DNA of 9,353 nucleotides from Desulfobacterales bacterium (GTDB lineage Bacteria; Desulfobacterota; Desulfobacteria; Desulfobacterales; JAFDCJ01), in NCBI GenBank assembly GCA_029939875.1, contig JAOZSC010000074.1, forward strand, positions 1-9,353, read 5' to 3'. Below are positions 1 to 7,490 of this stretch, in pieces. Position numbers and translations under genes: made by a program. Positions within the stretch are counted from its first letter, which is position 1; every line of letters starts with the position of its first letter. A model generated the notes under the pieces. It saw nothing but the letters and a program-made list of their open reading frames with translations, was not told the DNA's origin and made no database searches.

Positions 1-559
1 AGCCGATGAGATCAAAAAAGGCCGTTAAAATCGGGAAGCTGATAATAGCGGCAGCAATGCGCGGACTGATTAAAAAGCCCAGCGGATCGATACGCATGGT
101 GGTCAACGCGTCAATCTGCTCAGAGATACGCTGGATGCCGATTTCGGCGGTCATGGCTGAACCCGCCCGCGCCGTAATCATAATCGCCGCCAATACCGGG
201 CCCATCTCCCGAATCAAGGTCAGGGAAATGGCCGTTCCCAGCACCCCCACTGAGCCGAATTTGACCAGGACGTGATACAATTGCAGCCCGAGGACCATAC
301 CCGTAAAAAAGCCCACCAGGACAACGATCTGCACCGACCGGGCTCCGATAAAATAGATCTGCTGAAGAATTTCCGGGATGGCCTTGATCCGAAAAATCAT
401 GAAAAAAGAGCGGAAAAAAAAGATGGCCAGCGCCCCCAGATCATTGTTGAGCTGGATGGTTTTGAGGCCAAAGAAATCAAAAAAGGCGCTCACCACACTT
501 TTGGCCGGCCGCAATGCCTCTGCGCCTGCGCTTGCCGGTGCCGTAGAATCATCTGCCAT
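1..559 (-). CDS. mlaE: MlaE/YrbE-family ABC transporter permease, 3' part missing
   Basis: This gene runs leftward and leaves the window after 186 codons (usual family length about 260). The permease forms the membrane part of the Mla phospholipid transporter in the inner membrane, working with an ATPase (MlaF) and a substrate-binding MlaD protein; those genes would be expected to the left, outside the window. The sequence shows a hydrophilic N-terminus, hydrophobic segments at about residues 44-56 and 76-95, and the family core at about 116-150: IREMGPVLAAIMITARAGSA followed by MTAEIG and SEQIDAL. Another hydrophobic stretch (about 160-185) is cut by the edge. I chose the ATG at 557-559 because an AAGGAA ribosome site lies nine bases upstream. 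No break is visible in the part seen. The family call is secure; the transported lipid and partner genes are inferred. Confidence 0.92.
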   Translation of the reverse strand, partial: MADDSTAPASAGAEALRPAKSVVSAFFDFFGLKTIQLNNDLGALAIFFFRSFFMIFRIKAIPEILQQIYFIGARSVQIVVLVGFFTGMVLGLQLYHVLVKFGSVGVLGTAISLTLIREMGPVLAAIMITARAGSAMTAEIGIQRISEQIDALTTMRIDPLGFLISPRIAAAIISFPILTAFFDLIG

Positions 560-609
560 GGTGTATCTTTCCTTTTCAAATGGGCTGGGTCATTCCACGC
601 GCTGCCGTT

Positions 610-744
610 TCAGTCGTTTGCCGAATCTCCCCCAAAGAACCGGGGAAACAAAAGCAAAATTACCATAACCGCCCAAAAAAGTAAACAAAAAATCCCCATG
701 GGATTGTAAACCAGTGGCGCCTGAATACAGACAAGATTGGGCAT
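610..744 (-). CDS. possible small single-helix membrane protein (44 aa)
   Basis: I do not recognise this short reading frame. It begins MPNLVCIQAP and holds one strongly hydrophobic segment at about residues 17-37, containing GIFCLLFWAVMVILLLF, followed by a short polar tail ending GGDSAND. That is the shape of a one-pass membrane peptide. It sits between the 85-residue gene and the mlaE-like gene on the same strand, ending 50 bases before the mlaE start. There is no strong ribosome site before the ATG at 742-744. A second in-frame ATG (residue 16) would give a 29-residue peptide that is mostly the helix. T-rich DNA can produce such frames by chance, so it may not be a gene. If it is not, this 221-base gap (560-780) holds only the mlaE ribosome site. 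Confidence 0.3.
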   Translation of the reverse strand: MPNLVCIQAPLVYNPMGIFCLLFWAVMVILLLFPRFFGGDSAND

Positions 745-780
745 TGATCCAATACCTGTTCGGCGACAATCCCGGAGATG

Positions 781-1038
781 CTAGAAAAAGGACTGATCCC
801 CAAATTCCTTGGTGTATTTATCAATTACTTTGGCAAAGTGTTCGATGAACTTGTCCATCCGGTTGCCCTCGGCCTTCAGAAGATCCTCGGCGATGTCGGA
901 GGCCCTGGCGTATACCTGTTCGAACTCATGGTCCTCCAACCCGCTGATCTCTTTTGCATCTTCTTTTGAGATATGACCGGTGTGTGCAAACACCGAAGCC
1001 AGCACCCCATTCATTTTCTTGACCGCCTGTTTTGGCAT
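781..1038 (-). CDS. hypothetical helical protein, 85 aa
   Basis: I do not recognise the family. The 85-residue product has no signal peptide, no membrane segment and no cysteine. It is rich in Lys, Glu, Asp and Ala and should be almost wholly alpha-helical, with a start MPKQAVKKMNGVLASVF, a middle acidic stretch (LEDHEFEQ) and an amphipathic C-terminal half ending GDQSFF. The ATG at 1036-1038 is preceded by a very G-rich ribosome site (GAGGGGGG, complement of 1043-1050), which supports real translation. It is transcribed divergently from pta and upstream of the mlaE-like gene. It is probably a small cytoplasmic protein; nothing in the sequence gives a function. Codon use resembles its neighbours and the frame is intact. 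Confidence 0.7.
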   Translation of the reverse strand: MPKQAVKKMNGVLASVFAHTGHISKEDAKEISGLEDHEFEQVYARASDIAEDLLKAEGNRMDKFIEHFAKVIDKYTKEFGDQSFF

Positions 1039-1092
1039 TTTTCCCCCCTCTCAAATTCCAGTTGTATCTAAACATTCCCTAACATCAAGGTC

Positions 1093-1129
1093 GGTTGCTT
1101 ATACACCGATTCAGGTGTCAATTGCAACC
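1093..1129. promoter_or_regulatory. nested dyad in the divergent region
   Basis: Two inverted repeats share almost the same centre: outer arms GGTTGC (1093-1098) and GCAACC (1124-1129), inner arms ACACC (1103-1107) and GGTGT (1114-1118). The region lies between two divergent genes, so it could be an operator serving one or both, or a hairpin in a 5' leader. No T-run follows, so it is not a terminator. The arms are short and chance is possible. Confidence 0.3.
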
Positions 1130-1172
1130 CCCGCGCACAGCAGGGGCGCATCGTTTAAACAATATAGTTGCC

Positions 1173-1191
1173 AAAAACTCCCGGAGTGTTT
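1173..1191. promoter_or_regulatory. 19-bp palindrome just upstream of pta
   Basis: ACTCC (1177-1181) and GGAGT (1183-1187) flank a single C, and after one mismatch the symmetry continues with AAA on the left (1173-1175) and TTT on the right (1189-1191). It lies between a TATAGT hexamer at 1163-1168 (a possible -10 with no good -35) and the pta ribosome site at 1201-1206. That is a typical place for a repressor site or a small 5' leader hairpin. The regulator is unknown and the role is inferred from position only. Confidence 0.35.
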
Positions 1192-1214
1192 AAAGTGATA
1201 AAGGAGATTTGCCC

Positions 1215-3305
1215 ATGTCACGTAATTTATACATTGCCGCCATGGAGCCGCGCAGCGGTAAATCCGTGGTATCCCTGGGGCTTATGGAGCTGCTGTCCCG
1301 GCGGTTGCATAAAATCGGTTTTTTTCGCCCCATCATCCCGGACGTGGAGCGCGACAACAACATCGAACTGATCCGCAGTCGCTACAATTTAACAATCCCC
1401 TATCAAGACATGTATGCCTGCCGCCATGAAGAGGCCCGCAAAATGGTCGGTGCCGGCAGCTATGACGGCCTTTTAAAAATCATTCTCGCCAAATACAAGG
1501 CACTGGAAAGCCGCTGTGATTTTGTGCTGTGCGAGGGCACGGATTTCACGGGCGTTTCAACTGCCTTTGAGTATGACTTCAATGCGGATGTGGCCAACAA
1601 CCTGGGATGCCCCATTTTGGCGATTGTCAACGGACGGGAAAAATCCCCCCGCCAGGTCATTGACGCCCTGCAGGTAACCCGGGAGTTTTTTGAAAGCCAG
1701 GGCTGCACCATGGTGGCCACCCTGATCAACCGTGTGGACCCGCAACAGGCGGCATCCGTTGAAATGCTGATCAAAGAGCAGCCATCGACAAAAGAACCGG
1801 CCTATGTCCTGGCCGAGGAACCGCTGCTTACCAAACCAACGGTAGGCGAAATTGCCACCGCTTTAAACAGCCGACTGCTCCAAGGGGACCCGGACGGACT
1901 GAACCGCACCGTTGCCAATATCAAGATCGCCGCCATGAACCTGCCGCGGTTTCTGGATTATGTCACGGAAGATACCCTGATCCTCACCCCCGTGGACCGC
2001 TCGGATGTTATCCTGGGCACCCTGGCGGCAACGATTTCTGAAACCTATCCGAATATTTCCGGACTGCTGCTGACCGGCGGGCTGACGCTGGAGCCCCGGG
2101 TGCAGCGGCTGGTGGAAGGCTTCAGGAAAAAGTCACCGATACCCATTTTCAGCGTCGACAGCGACACCTTCACCAGTGCGATAAATGCCGCCGCGGTAAG
2201 GGCCGCGCTCACGCCGCAAAACGACCGCAAGATCGCCGCCGCCCTGGGGCTTTTCGAATCCCACGTGAATGCTTCAGAAATCGAAAACCGCATTGAAGTG
2301 CTGCATTCCACCCGGGTGACCCCGATCATGTTTGAATACAACCTCATTGAAAGGGCCCGGGCCGATCGGCAGCATATCGTTTTGCCCGAAGGCGGCGATG
2401 AACGCATCCTGCGGGCCACCGAGCTGCTTTTGCGACGCAGGGCCGTGGATATCACCCTTTTAGGCAGTCCGAAAGACATCCGTCAAAAAATCGCGGCGCT
2501 GGGACTCGACCTGAAAAAAATCCAAATTGTTGATCCCTTAAACTCCGAGCTGCTGGATCGCTACACCCCCATTTATTACGAATTGCGCAAGCACAAGGGC
2601 ATCTCCATGGCGATGGCCCGGGACGTGCTGTCGGATGTCAGTTTCTTCGGGACCATGATGGTCTATGAGGGGACGGTGGCCGGCATGGTGTCCGGGGCCG
2701 TGCACCCCACCGCCGATACCATCCGCCCGGCCCTTCAGATCATCCGCAGCCCGCCCGGGGTGTCCATTGTCTCCAGCGTTTTTCTGATGTGCCTGGAAGA
2801 CCGGGTCATCGTTTACGGGGACTGCGCGGTAAATCCGGACCCCGACGCGCGGCAGTTGGCGGACATCGCCATCAGCTCGGCGGATACCGCCGTGCTTTAC
2901 GGTATCGAGCCCCGGGTGGCCATGTGCTCGTATTCCACCGGAGTCTCCGGTAAAGGCGAGGATGTGGACAAGGTCCGCGAAGCCACCCGCCTGGTGCGGC
3001 AGCGCCGGCCCGATTTGAAAATAGAAGGGCCCATCCAGTATGATGCGGCCGTGGATGCCGGGGTAGCCAAAACAAAAATGCCGGACAGCGATGTGGCCGG
3101 ACGAGCGACGGTTTTTATTTTTCCGGACCTGAACACCGGCAACAACCTTTACAAGGCGGTCCAGCGCTCGGCCGGGGCCGTGGCCATCGGCCCGGTGCTG
3201 CAAGGGCTGAAAAAGCCCGTCAACGATTTAAGCCGCGGCTGCACGGTTACCGATATTGTCAACACCGTGGCCATCACCGCGATTCAAGCCCAGCAGGTCG
3301 AATAA
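1215..3305 (+). CDS. pta: phosphate acetyltransferase (long, three-domain form)
   Basis: Pta converts acetyl-CoA and phosphate to acetyl phosphate and CoA, reversibly, in the cytoplasm; with acetate kinase it links acetyl-CoA to acetate and ATP. No acetate kinase gene is seen here. At 696 residues it is close to E. coli Pta (714). The order is: a BioD-like P-loop domain (1-215, with EPRSGKS at 11-17), a DRTGG-type domain (about 216-325), and the catalytic PTA domain (about 371-692). The catalytic part carries LPEGGDERI, SGAVHPTADTIRP, YGDCAVNPDPDA, CSYSTG and FIFPDLNTGN. The block NDLSRGCTVTDI places Ser673, Arg674 and Asp680 where Methanosarcina Pta has its catalytic Ser309, Arg310 and Asp316. 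I prefer the ATG at 1215, eight bases after AAGGAG (1201-1206), over the in-frame TTG at 1209, which is too close to it. The gene is intact. Confidence 0.96.
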   Translation: MSRNLYIAAMEPRSGKSVVSLGLMELLSRRLHKIGFFRPIIPDVERDNNIELIRSRYNLTIPYQDMYACRHEEARKMVGAGSYDGLLKIILAKYKALESRCDFVLCEGTDFTGVSTAFEYDFNADVANNLGCPILAIVNGREKSPRQVIDALQVTREFFESQGCTMVATLINRVDPQQAASVEMLIKEQPSTKEPAYVLAEEPLLTKPTVGEIATALNSRLLQGDPDGLNRTVANIKIAAMNLPRFLDYVTEDTLILTPVDRSDVILGTLAATISETYPNISGLLLTGGLTLEPRVQRLVEGFRKKSPIPIFSVDSDTFTSAINAAAVRAALTPQNDRKIAAALGLFESHVNASEIENRIEVLHSTRVTPIMFEYNLIERARADRQHIVLPEGGDERILRATELLLRRRAVDITLLGSPKDIRQKIAALGLDLKKIQIVDPLNSELLDRYTPIYYELRKHKGISMAMARDVLSDVSFFGTMMVYEGTVAGMVSGAVHPTADTIRPALQIIRSPPGVSIVSSVFLMCLEDRVIVYGDCAVNPDPDARQLADIAISSADTAVLYGIEPRVAMCSYSTGVSGKGEDVDKVREATRLVRQRRPDLKIEGPIQYDAAVDAGVAKTKMPDSDVAGRATVFIFPDLNTGNNLYKAVQRSAGAVAIGPVLQGLKKPVNDLSRGCTVTDIVNTVAITAIQAQQVE

Positions 3306-3387
3306 TAAAGGATTTCTCAGTGAACGCGGCTGGCTGCCCCCCCAGCGCCCGAATAGTTCATAAAAAATAGCAAAGAGGTCTAAAAAA

Positions 3388-5082
3388 ATGGAAAAGCTGG
3401 AGACCATGCAACAGTTGTTGAACCGAATCTACGGTGACAAAATCGGCGCGCAGGCATTTAAACGCATCGTGCCCCTGATCGAAGCGTTTTGTGTTCAGCA
3501 ACCCAGAAAACAGGCTTATTTTTCCCAGAAAGATGTGGTGTTGATCACGTACGGCGACTCGTTAAAAAAATCGGGCCAAACCCCCATCGCAGCCCTGCAC
3601 GAGTTTGCCGCCTACCATTTAAAGGAGGCCCTGTCCACCATCCACTTTTTGCCGTTTTTCCCCTATTCTTCCGACGACGGATTTTCCGTCATGGACTTTT
3701 TGGCCATCGATCCCGATCTGGGAACCTGGGAGGATGTCAAGGCCATCGGCCAGGATTTCGAATTGATGTTTGATTACGTCGTCAACCATTTTTCCGCCAA
3801 AAGCAAGTGGTTCGAATATTACCTTCAAGACCGGCAAGGATATGCAGATTTCGCCATTGAAGTCGACCCGGCAACGGATCTGTCCCAGGTTACCCGGCCA
3901 AGGTCTCTGCCTCTTTTAACCGCCTTTGAAAAAACCAGCGGACGGACGGTGCATGTGTGGACGACATTCAGCGCCGATCAAATCGATTTTAATTTTAGCA
4001 GCCTGGACGTGCTTGAAAAAATGATTGACGTGATGCTTTTTTATGTCCAGCAGGGGGCAACCATTTTGCGCCTGGATGCGATTGCCTATCTGTGGAAAAA
4101 AATCGGCACCAGCTGCATCCACCTGCCACAGACCCATGACATGGTCAAACTGTTTCGCAGCCTGCTGGATGTGGTGGCGCCGGAGGTTATGATTGTCACC
4201 GAAACCAACGTGCCCCATGAAGAAAATATCAGTTATTTCGGCGACGGACGCGATGAAGCCCAGATGGTCTATAACTTTACACTGCCGCCACTGCTTTTTT
4301 ACTCCTTCGTCAAGCAGGACACCACCGTGCTTTCCCGGTGGGCCAGGGGGCTGCACCTGGAGTCCGCGCACAATACTTTTTTTAATTTTACCGCTTCCCA
4401 TGACGGTATCGGTGTCCGCCCCCTGGAAGGCATCCTGCCGCCCGCAGAAATCGAGGCCTTGATCGAGGTGGTGACCGCCAATGGCGGCCAGGTCTCCTAC
4501 AAACGCAATCCGGACGGCACCGACAGCCCCTACGAGTTGAACATTACTTACGTGGATGCGATTCTGGCCGACAAAAATTCCGATCGGGCCGACAAATTTT
4601 TGGCCTCCCAGGCCATCCAGTATGTGTTGCCCGGCGTTCCGGCCACCTATATTCACAGCCTGCTCGGCTCGCGCAACTGGGTGCAGGGGGTCCGGCAGAC
4701 TGAAAGAGCCCGCACCATTAACCGCGAAAAGCTTGTGCTGCCCGATATGCTGGCACAATTAAACGATCCCGCCTCATTTCGGGCCCGGGTATTTCATCCC
4801 TACCTGAAAATGATCCGCACCCGCAGAAACCAGGAAGCCTTTGATCCCAAGGCAGGCTTTGAAATTATGGAACTGGACCCCAAAGTATTTGTGATCAAAC
4901 GGTTTTCGCAAAACCAGACCATTTATGCCGTCACCAATATTTCCGGGGACCAAATACCGCTGGCGCTGCCGGGACAAGATGCCCCCGGCACCATGACGGA
5001 CCTGATTTCCGGCCACCGGATCAACCCGCAGTCTTTTACCCTGGATCCCTACCAGTATGTCTGGTTGACCGCGGAGGCTTGA
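3388..5082 (+). CDS. GH13 sugar phosphorylase, glucosylglycerate phosphorylase / sucrose phosphorylase type
   Basis: This enzyme uses phosphate to split an alpha-glucoside, releasing alpha-glucose 1-phosphate. It is 564 residues, longer than classic sucrose phosphorylases (about 500) and like the roughly 560-residue YcjM group, shown to act on glucosylglycerate. Family blocks are FFPYSSDDGFS (90-100), LRLDAIAYLWK (227-237, nucleophile Asp230), GTSCIHL, VTETNVPH (270-277, acid/base Glu272), ASHDGIG (336-342, transition-state Asp339), NPDGTDSPYE, and LPGVPATYIHSLLGSRN near 414-430. All three catalytic acids are present. There is no signal peptide, so it is cytoplasmic. The start ATG follows AGAGG (3374-3378). 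It lies 82 bases after pta and before a phosphohexomutase, which could take its glucose 1-phosphate onward. The family is sure; the acceptor (glycerate, fructose, sucrose phosphate or glycerol) cannot be fixed from sequence alone. Confidence 0.9.
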   Translation: MEKLETMQQLLNRIYGDKIGAQAFKRIVPLIEAFCVQQPRKQAYFSQKDVVLITYGDSLKKSGQTPIAALHEFAAYHLKEALSTIHFLPFFPYSSDDGFSVMDFLAIDPDLGTWEDVKAIGQDFELMFDYVVNHFSAKSKWFEYYLQDRQGYADFAIEVDPATDLSQVTRPRSLPLLTAFEKTSGRTVHVWTTFSADQIDFNFSSLDVLEKMIDVMLFYVQQGATILRLDAIAYLWKKIGTSCIHLPQTHDMVKLFRSLLDVVAPEVMIVTETNVPHEENISYFGDGRDEAQMVYNFTLPPLLFYSFVKQDTTVLSRWARGLHLESAHNTFFNFTASHDGIGVRPLEGILPPAEIEALIEVVTANGGQVSYKRNPDGTDSPYELNITYVDAILADKNSDRADKFLASQAIQYVLPGVPATYIHSLLGSRNWVQGVRQTERARTINREKLVLPDMLAQLNDPASFRARVFHPYLKMIRTRRNQEAFDPKAGFEIMELDPKVFVIKRFSQNQTIYAVTNISGDQIPLALPGQDAPGTMTDLISGHRINPQSFTLDPYQYVWLTAEA

Positions 5083-5088
5083 GAAAAG

Positions 5089-5119
5089 AGTGCCTAAAGT
5101 TCGAAGTGCACCTAAAGTT
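5089..5119 (+). repeat. short imperfect direct repeat
   Basis: AGTGCCTAAAGTT (5089-5101) is repeated as AGTGCACCTAAAGTT (5105-5119), the second copy differing only by a two-base insertion. It starts seven bases after the phosphorylase stop codon and leads straight into the terminator-like hairpin at 5121-5148. It may be the edge of a dispersed intergenic repeat; only these two units are visible in the window. Confidence 0.5.
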
Positions 5120-5120
5120 G

Positions 5121-5148
5121 TGGCGTCGCTCGCGCTCCATCTTTTTTT
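5121..5148 (+). terminator. possible Rho-independent terminator after the phosphorylase gene
   Basis: A GC-rich imperfect hairpin (TGG at 5121-5123 pairs with CCA at 5137-5139, with an inner G-C stem around a CTCG loop, one mismatch and one bulge) is followed by a run of seven T at 5142-5148. It is 38 bases after the stop codon of the phosphorylase. The stem is short and interrupted, so strength is uncertain. The T-run can also pair with AAAAAG at 5151-5156, giving a second A/T hairpin. Confidence 0.4.
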
Positions 5149-5156
5149 AGAAAAAG

Positions 5157-5185
5157 TTGACGCTGCGCGTATTTATGGATAGAAA
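5157..5185 (+). promoter_or_regulatory. candidate sigma-70 type promoter for the mutase gene
   Basis: TTGACG (5157-5162, five of six consensus bases) and TAGAAA (5180-5185, four of six) are separated by exactly 17 bases. Transcription would begin near 5192 and leave a leader of about 80 bases before the ATG at 5271. The position just after a terminator-like element fits an independent transcription start for the mutase. This is a consensus match by eye only. Confidence 0.4.
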
Positions 5186-5270
5186 TTGGAACGCGGATGG
5201 TTTAGATAGAACTCAGAAAATACATCAAGACAAACGATTCACCCCAATATTTTATGCAAGAGGTATGCGA

Positions 5271-7397
5271 ATGATCGATGTGAATGCAAGGTTGCAAAAT
5301 TGCAAAAACGGTTTCAAAAACCTGGAAGTAAACCAGACCGCCATTGATTCGGCCCTGAAATGGCTGCGGACCTGGCTGGTCGGTGAAATGTTTCAAGCGT
5401 ACGTGCCGCAAATCAATTACCTGATTGAACAGCAAAAATGGAATTTTTTACTGGATGCCTTCTACCAGGTTATCCCCTTCGGCACCGGAGGCCGCCGGGG
5501 GCTGGTGGGCATCGGCCCCAACCGCATCAACACCTGGACCATCCAGGCCTCGGCCCAGGGCCACAGCCAGTATCTCATCAATCAATATGGCCAGGCGGCC
5601 GGGCAGCGCGGGGTGGTGCTGGCCTTTGATGTCCGCAAATACACTCAGAAAGGAATATACGATGACACGCTTGCCAATCCGGTCATGGATCTCGACGGAT
5701 TGTCCCTGGCCGAAGCCGCTGCCGCCGTATATTCTGCCAACGGAATAAAGGTTTATCTGTTTCAGACCGTCCGCAGCACACCCGAGCTTTCTTTTGCCAT
5801 CCGGTATTTAAACGCTGTCTCGGGGGACATGTTCAGCGCCAGTCACAACCTGCCCACCGACAACGGAAAAAAGGTCTATGACCAGTATGGCGGGCAGCTG
5901 ATCCCCCCCGACGATCAGCTCCTGGTCGACGAAGTGACCACCAACGTCAAACAGATCAAAACGATGACCCTCGATGCCGCCCGCAAAAAAGGCCTGCTTG
6001 AACATGTGGACGACCGGGTGGATGCGGCCTACCACGAGGCGGCCGGCCGCGTGTCGCTGTCCAACGAACGGACGTTGGAAATCGTTTACTCTCCGCTGCA
6101 CGGCACCGGGCTGACATCGGTTTACCCGGTTTTAAAGCAGCTCGGATTTGATGTCACCCTGGACCCGCAAACTTCGAATTTGAGCGGGGCTTTTGAACAT
6201 GTGACCTTCAACATTCCCAACCCCGAGGTGGTGGAATCCTTTGACAGCTCCCTTCCCTATGCCGAGACTGTAAAAGCGGATATCCTGATGAGCTCGGACC
6301 CGGATGCGGATCGCATCGGCATCATGGTCAACCACAACGAAAAATGGCAGTTTCTGACCGGCAATGAAATCGGCATCATCCTGACAAACTACGCCATTGC
6401 CAAATATGCTGCCGGCGGCCGCCTAAACCGCAACAGCGTCGTCATCAAAACCGATGTGACTACGTGGCTGATCGAAAAAATCGCTCGAAAAAACAATGTG
6501 CAGTGCATCGACGATCTGCTGGTGGGATTCAAGTACATCGCTGCTGTCATGAACCGGCTCGAACGGGAAGCAACCATCGACGATTTTATTTTCGGCGCCG
6601 AAGAAAGCCACGGGTATATCACCGGCAACTACGCCCGGGACAAGGATGCCGCCTGTGCGGCCGTCTGGCTGGCCGAACATGCGGCGGAGCTGAAAAAACA
6701 AAATAAAACCCTGGTCGATGATCTCAACGAGATTTATGCCGCCTACGGGTACTGCCACAATTACCTGACGGAGATCCGGCTGCTGGGAGCCCGGGGCATG
6801 GAACAAATTGCCCACATCATGGACCATTTGCGAAACGCACAAATCGAATCTTTCGGCAGTTTTATTGTTGACAGCCGGGCAGACCGCTGGCAGGGAGAGC
6901 CCCAGCCGCACCTGTCAAAAACTGATACTTCCGCCAGAAACGTGCTGGTTTATTATCTTGAAAACAAGCCGCAAACCGAACGCATGAAGGTTACCGTCCG
7001 CCCATCGGGAACCGAGCCGAAAGTCAAAATGTATTTCGAGGTGGTGGGCAACCCGTGCCCTCTGGACGCCCTGGAGGATGAAAAAAAGAAAATCACCGCC
7101 ATCCGGCAGGAGTTGGAAAAATCCGTCATGCGTTACTGCTATCAACTGCTGGACGTGGATTTTCCGGACAGGGGATTTTTGCTCTTCTGGCAGCTACCGC
7201 TGGACGACAAACTGAAATATTTTGAAGTCGAAGACGATCTGGCCAACTTGAAAACCCTTGCCGATCCGAGCTCCAGAAAATCGCAGCTGGACAAACTGCT
7301 GTCGTTTCTGGGTGCCAACCCCGTTAAAAAAGTCGACAACGCTTTTCGGAAAAAATATAAAACCGGAATCCTGGAATTTTTAGATTTGCAGCAATAG
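5271..7397 (+). CDS. phosphoglucomutase/phosphomannomutase-family phosphohexomutase with C-terminal extension
   Basis: The enzyme moves a phosphate between C1 and C6 of a hexose, for example glucose 1-phosphate to glucose 6-phosphate, through a phosphoserine. Visible family parts are FGTGGRRG (70-77), the phosphoserine loop SASHN (189-193, Ser191), the Mg2+ loop DPDADR (343-348), the sugar loop GAEESHGY (442-449), and the phosphate-binding loop RPSGTEP (577-583). The loop after ASHN reads LPTDNGKK, so the usual proline directly after Asn is shifted. At 708 residues it exceeds the usual 550-600; the extra 100-110 residues after about 600 match no family I know. The frame stays open to TTG at 5157, but I chose the ATG at 5271, which follows AAGAGG (5258-5263) by seven bases. 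It probably handles glucose 1-phosphate from the preceding phosphorylase; preference for glucose over mannose is inferred. Confidence 0.92.
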   Translation: MIDVNARLQNCKNGFKNLEVNQTAIDSALKWLRTWLVGEMFQAYVPQINYLIEQQKWNFLLDAFYQVIPFGTGGRRGLVGIGPNRINTWTIQASAQGHSQYLINQYGQAAGQRGVVLAFDVRKYTQKGIYDDTLANPVMDLDGLSLAEAAAAVYSANGIKVYLFQTVRSTPELSFAIRYLNAVSGDMFSASHNLPTDNGKKVYDQYGGQLIPPDDQLLVDEVTTNVKQIKTMTLDAARKKGLLEHVDDRVDAAYHEAAGRVSLSNERTLEIVYSPLHGTGLTSVYPVLKQLGFDVTLDPQTSNLSGAFEHVTFNIPNPEVVESFDSSLPYAETVKADILMSSDPDADRIGIMVNHNEKWQFLTGNEIGIILTNYAIAKYAAGGRLNRNSVVIKTDVTTWLIEKIARKNNVQCIDDLLVGFKYIAAVMNRLEREATIDDFIFGAEESHGYITGNYARDKDAACAAVWLAEHAAELKKQNKTLVDDLNEIYAAYGYCHNYLTEIRLLGARGMEQIAHIMDHLRNAQIESFGSFIVDSRADRWQGEPQPHLSKTDTSARNVLVYYLENKPQTERMKVTVRPSGTEPKVKMYFEVVGNPCPLDALEDEKKKITAIRQELEKSVMRYCYQLLDVDFPDRGFLLFWQLPLDDKLKYFEVEDDLANLKTLADPSSRKSQLDKLLSFLGANPVKKVDNAFRKKYKTGILEFLDLQQ

Positions 7398-7490
7398 TCT
7401 GGTAGCTGTCGAAAAACGCAGTGATACACTAACTCAAGTTTCGCACCTGATTTGATCAATAAATACGCCAACGCAACGGGACATATAAAA

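Noticed and set aside
610..783. TAG readthrough joining the 85-residue gene to the downstream frame
   Set aside because: The frame after the TAG at 781-783 stays open to 610, which could suggest pyrrolysine insertion, but there is no sign of a pyl system or of homology across the junction. Chance is simpler.
1061..1088. Leftward promoter TTGATG-N16-TACAAC for the 85-residue gene
   Set aside because: Each hexamer matches only four of six consensus bases, and the leader would be about 15 bases long. Too weak to annotate.
1168..1196. Rightward promoter TTGCCA-N17-TAAAGT for pta
   Set aside because: The hexamers and spacing look fair, but transcription would start at about 1203, inside the ribosome site.
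2538..3203. Long leftward frame inside pta
   Set aside because: It is antisense to the conserved catalytic domain of Pta and follows from its GC-rich codon use; the other long antisense frames inside the main genes were rejected likewise.
3317..3350. GCTGG/CCAGC hairpin between pta and the phosphorylase
   Set aside because: Only five pairs with a C-rich loop and no T-run; not a convincing terminator.
5157..5270. N-terminal extension of the mutase from TTG at 5157
   Set aside because: It has no ribosome site, adds 38 residues unlike the family, and coincides with a promoter-like motif. The ATG at 5271 has a well-placed AAGAGG.
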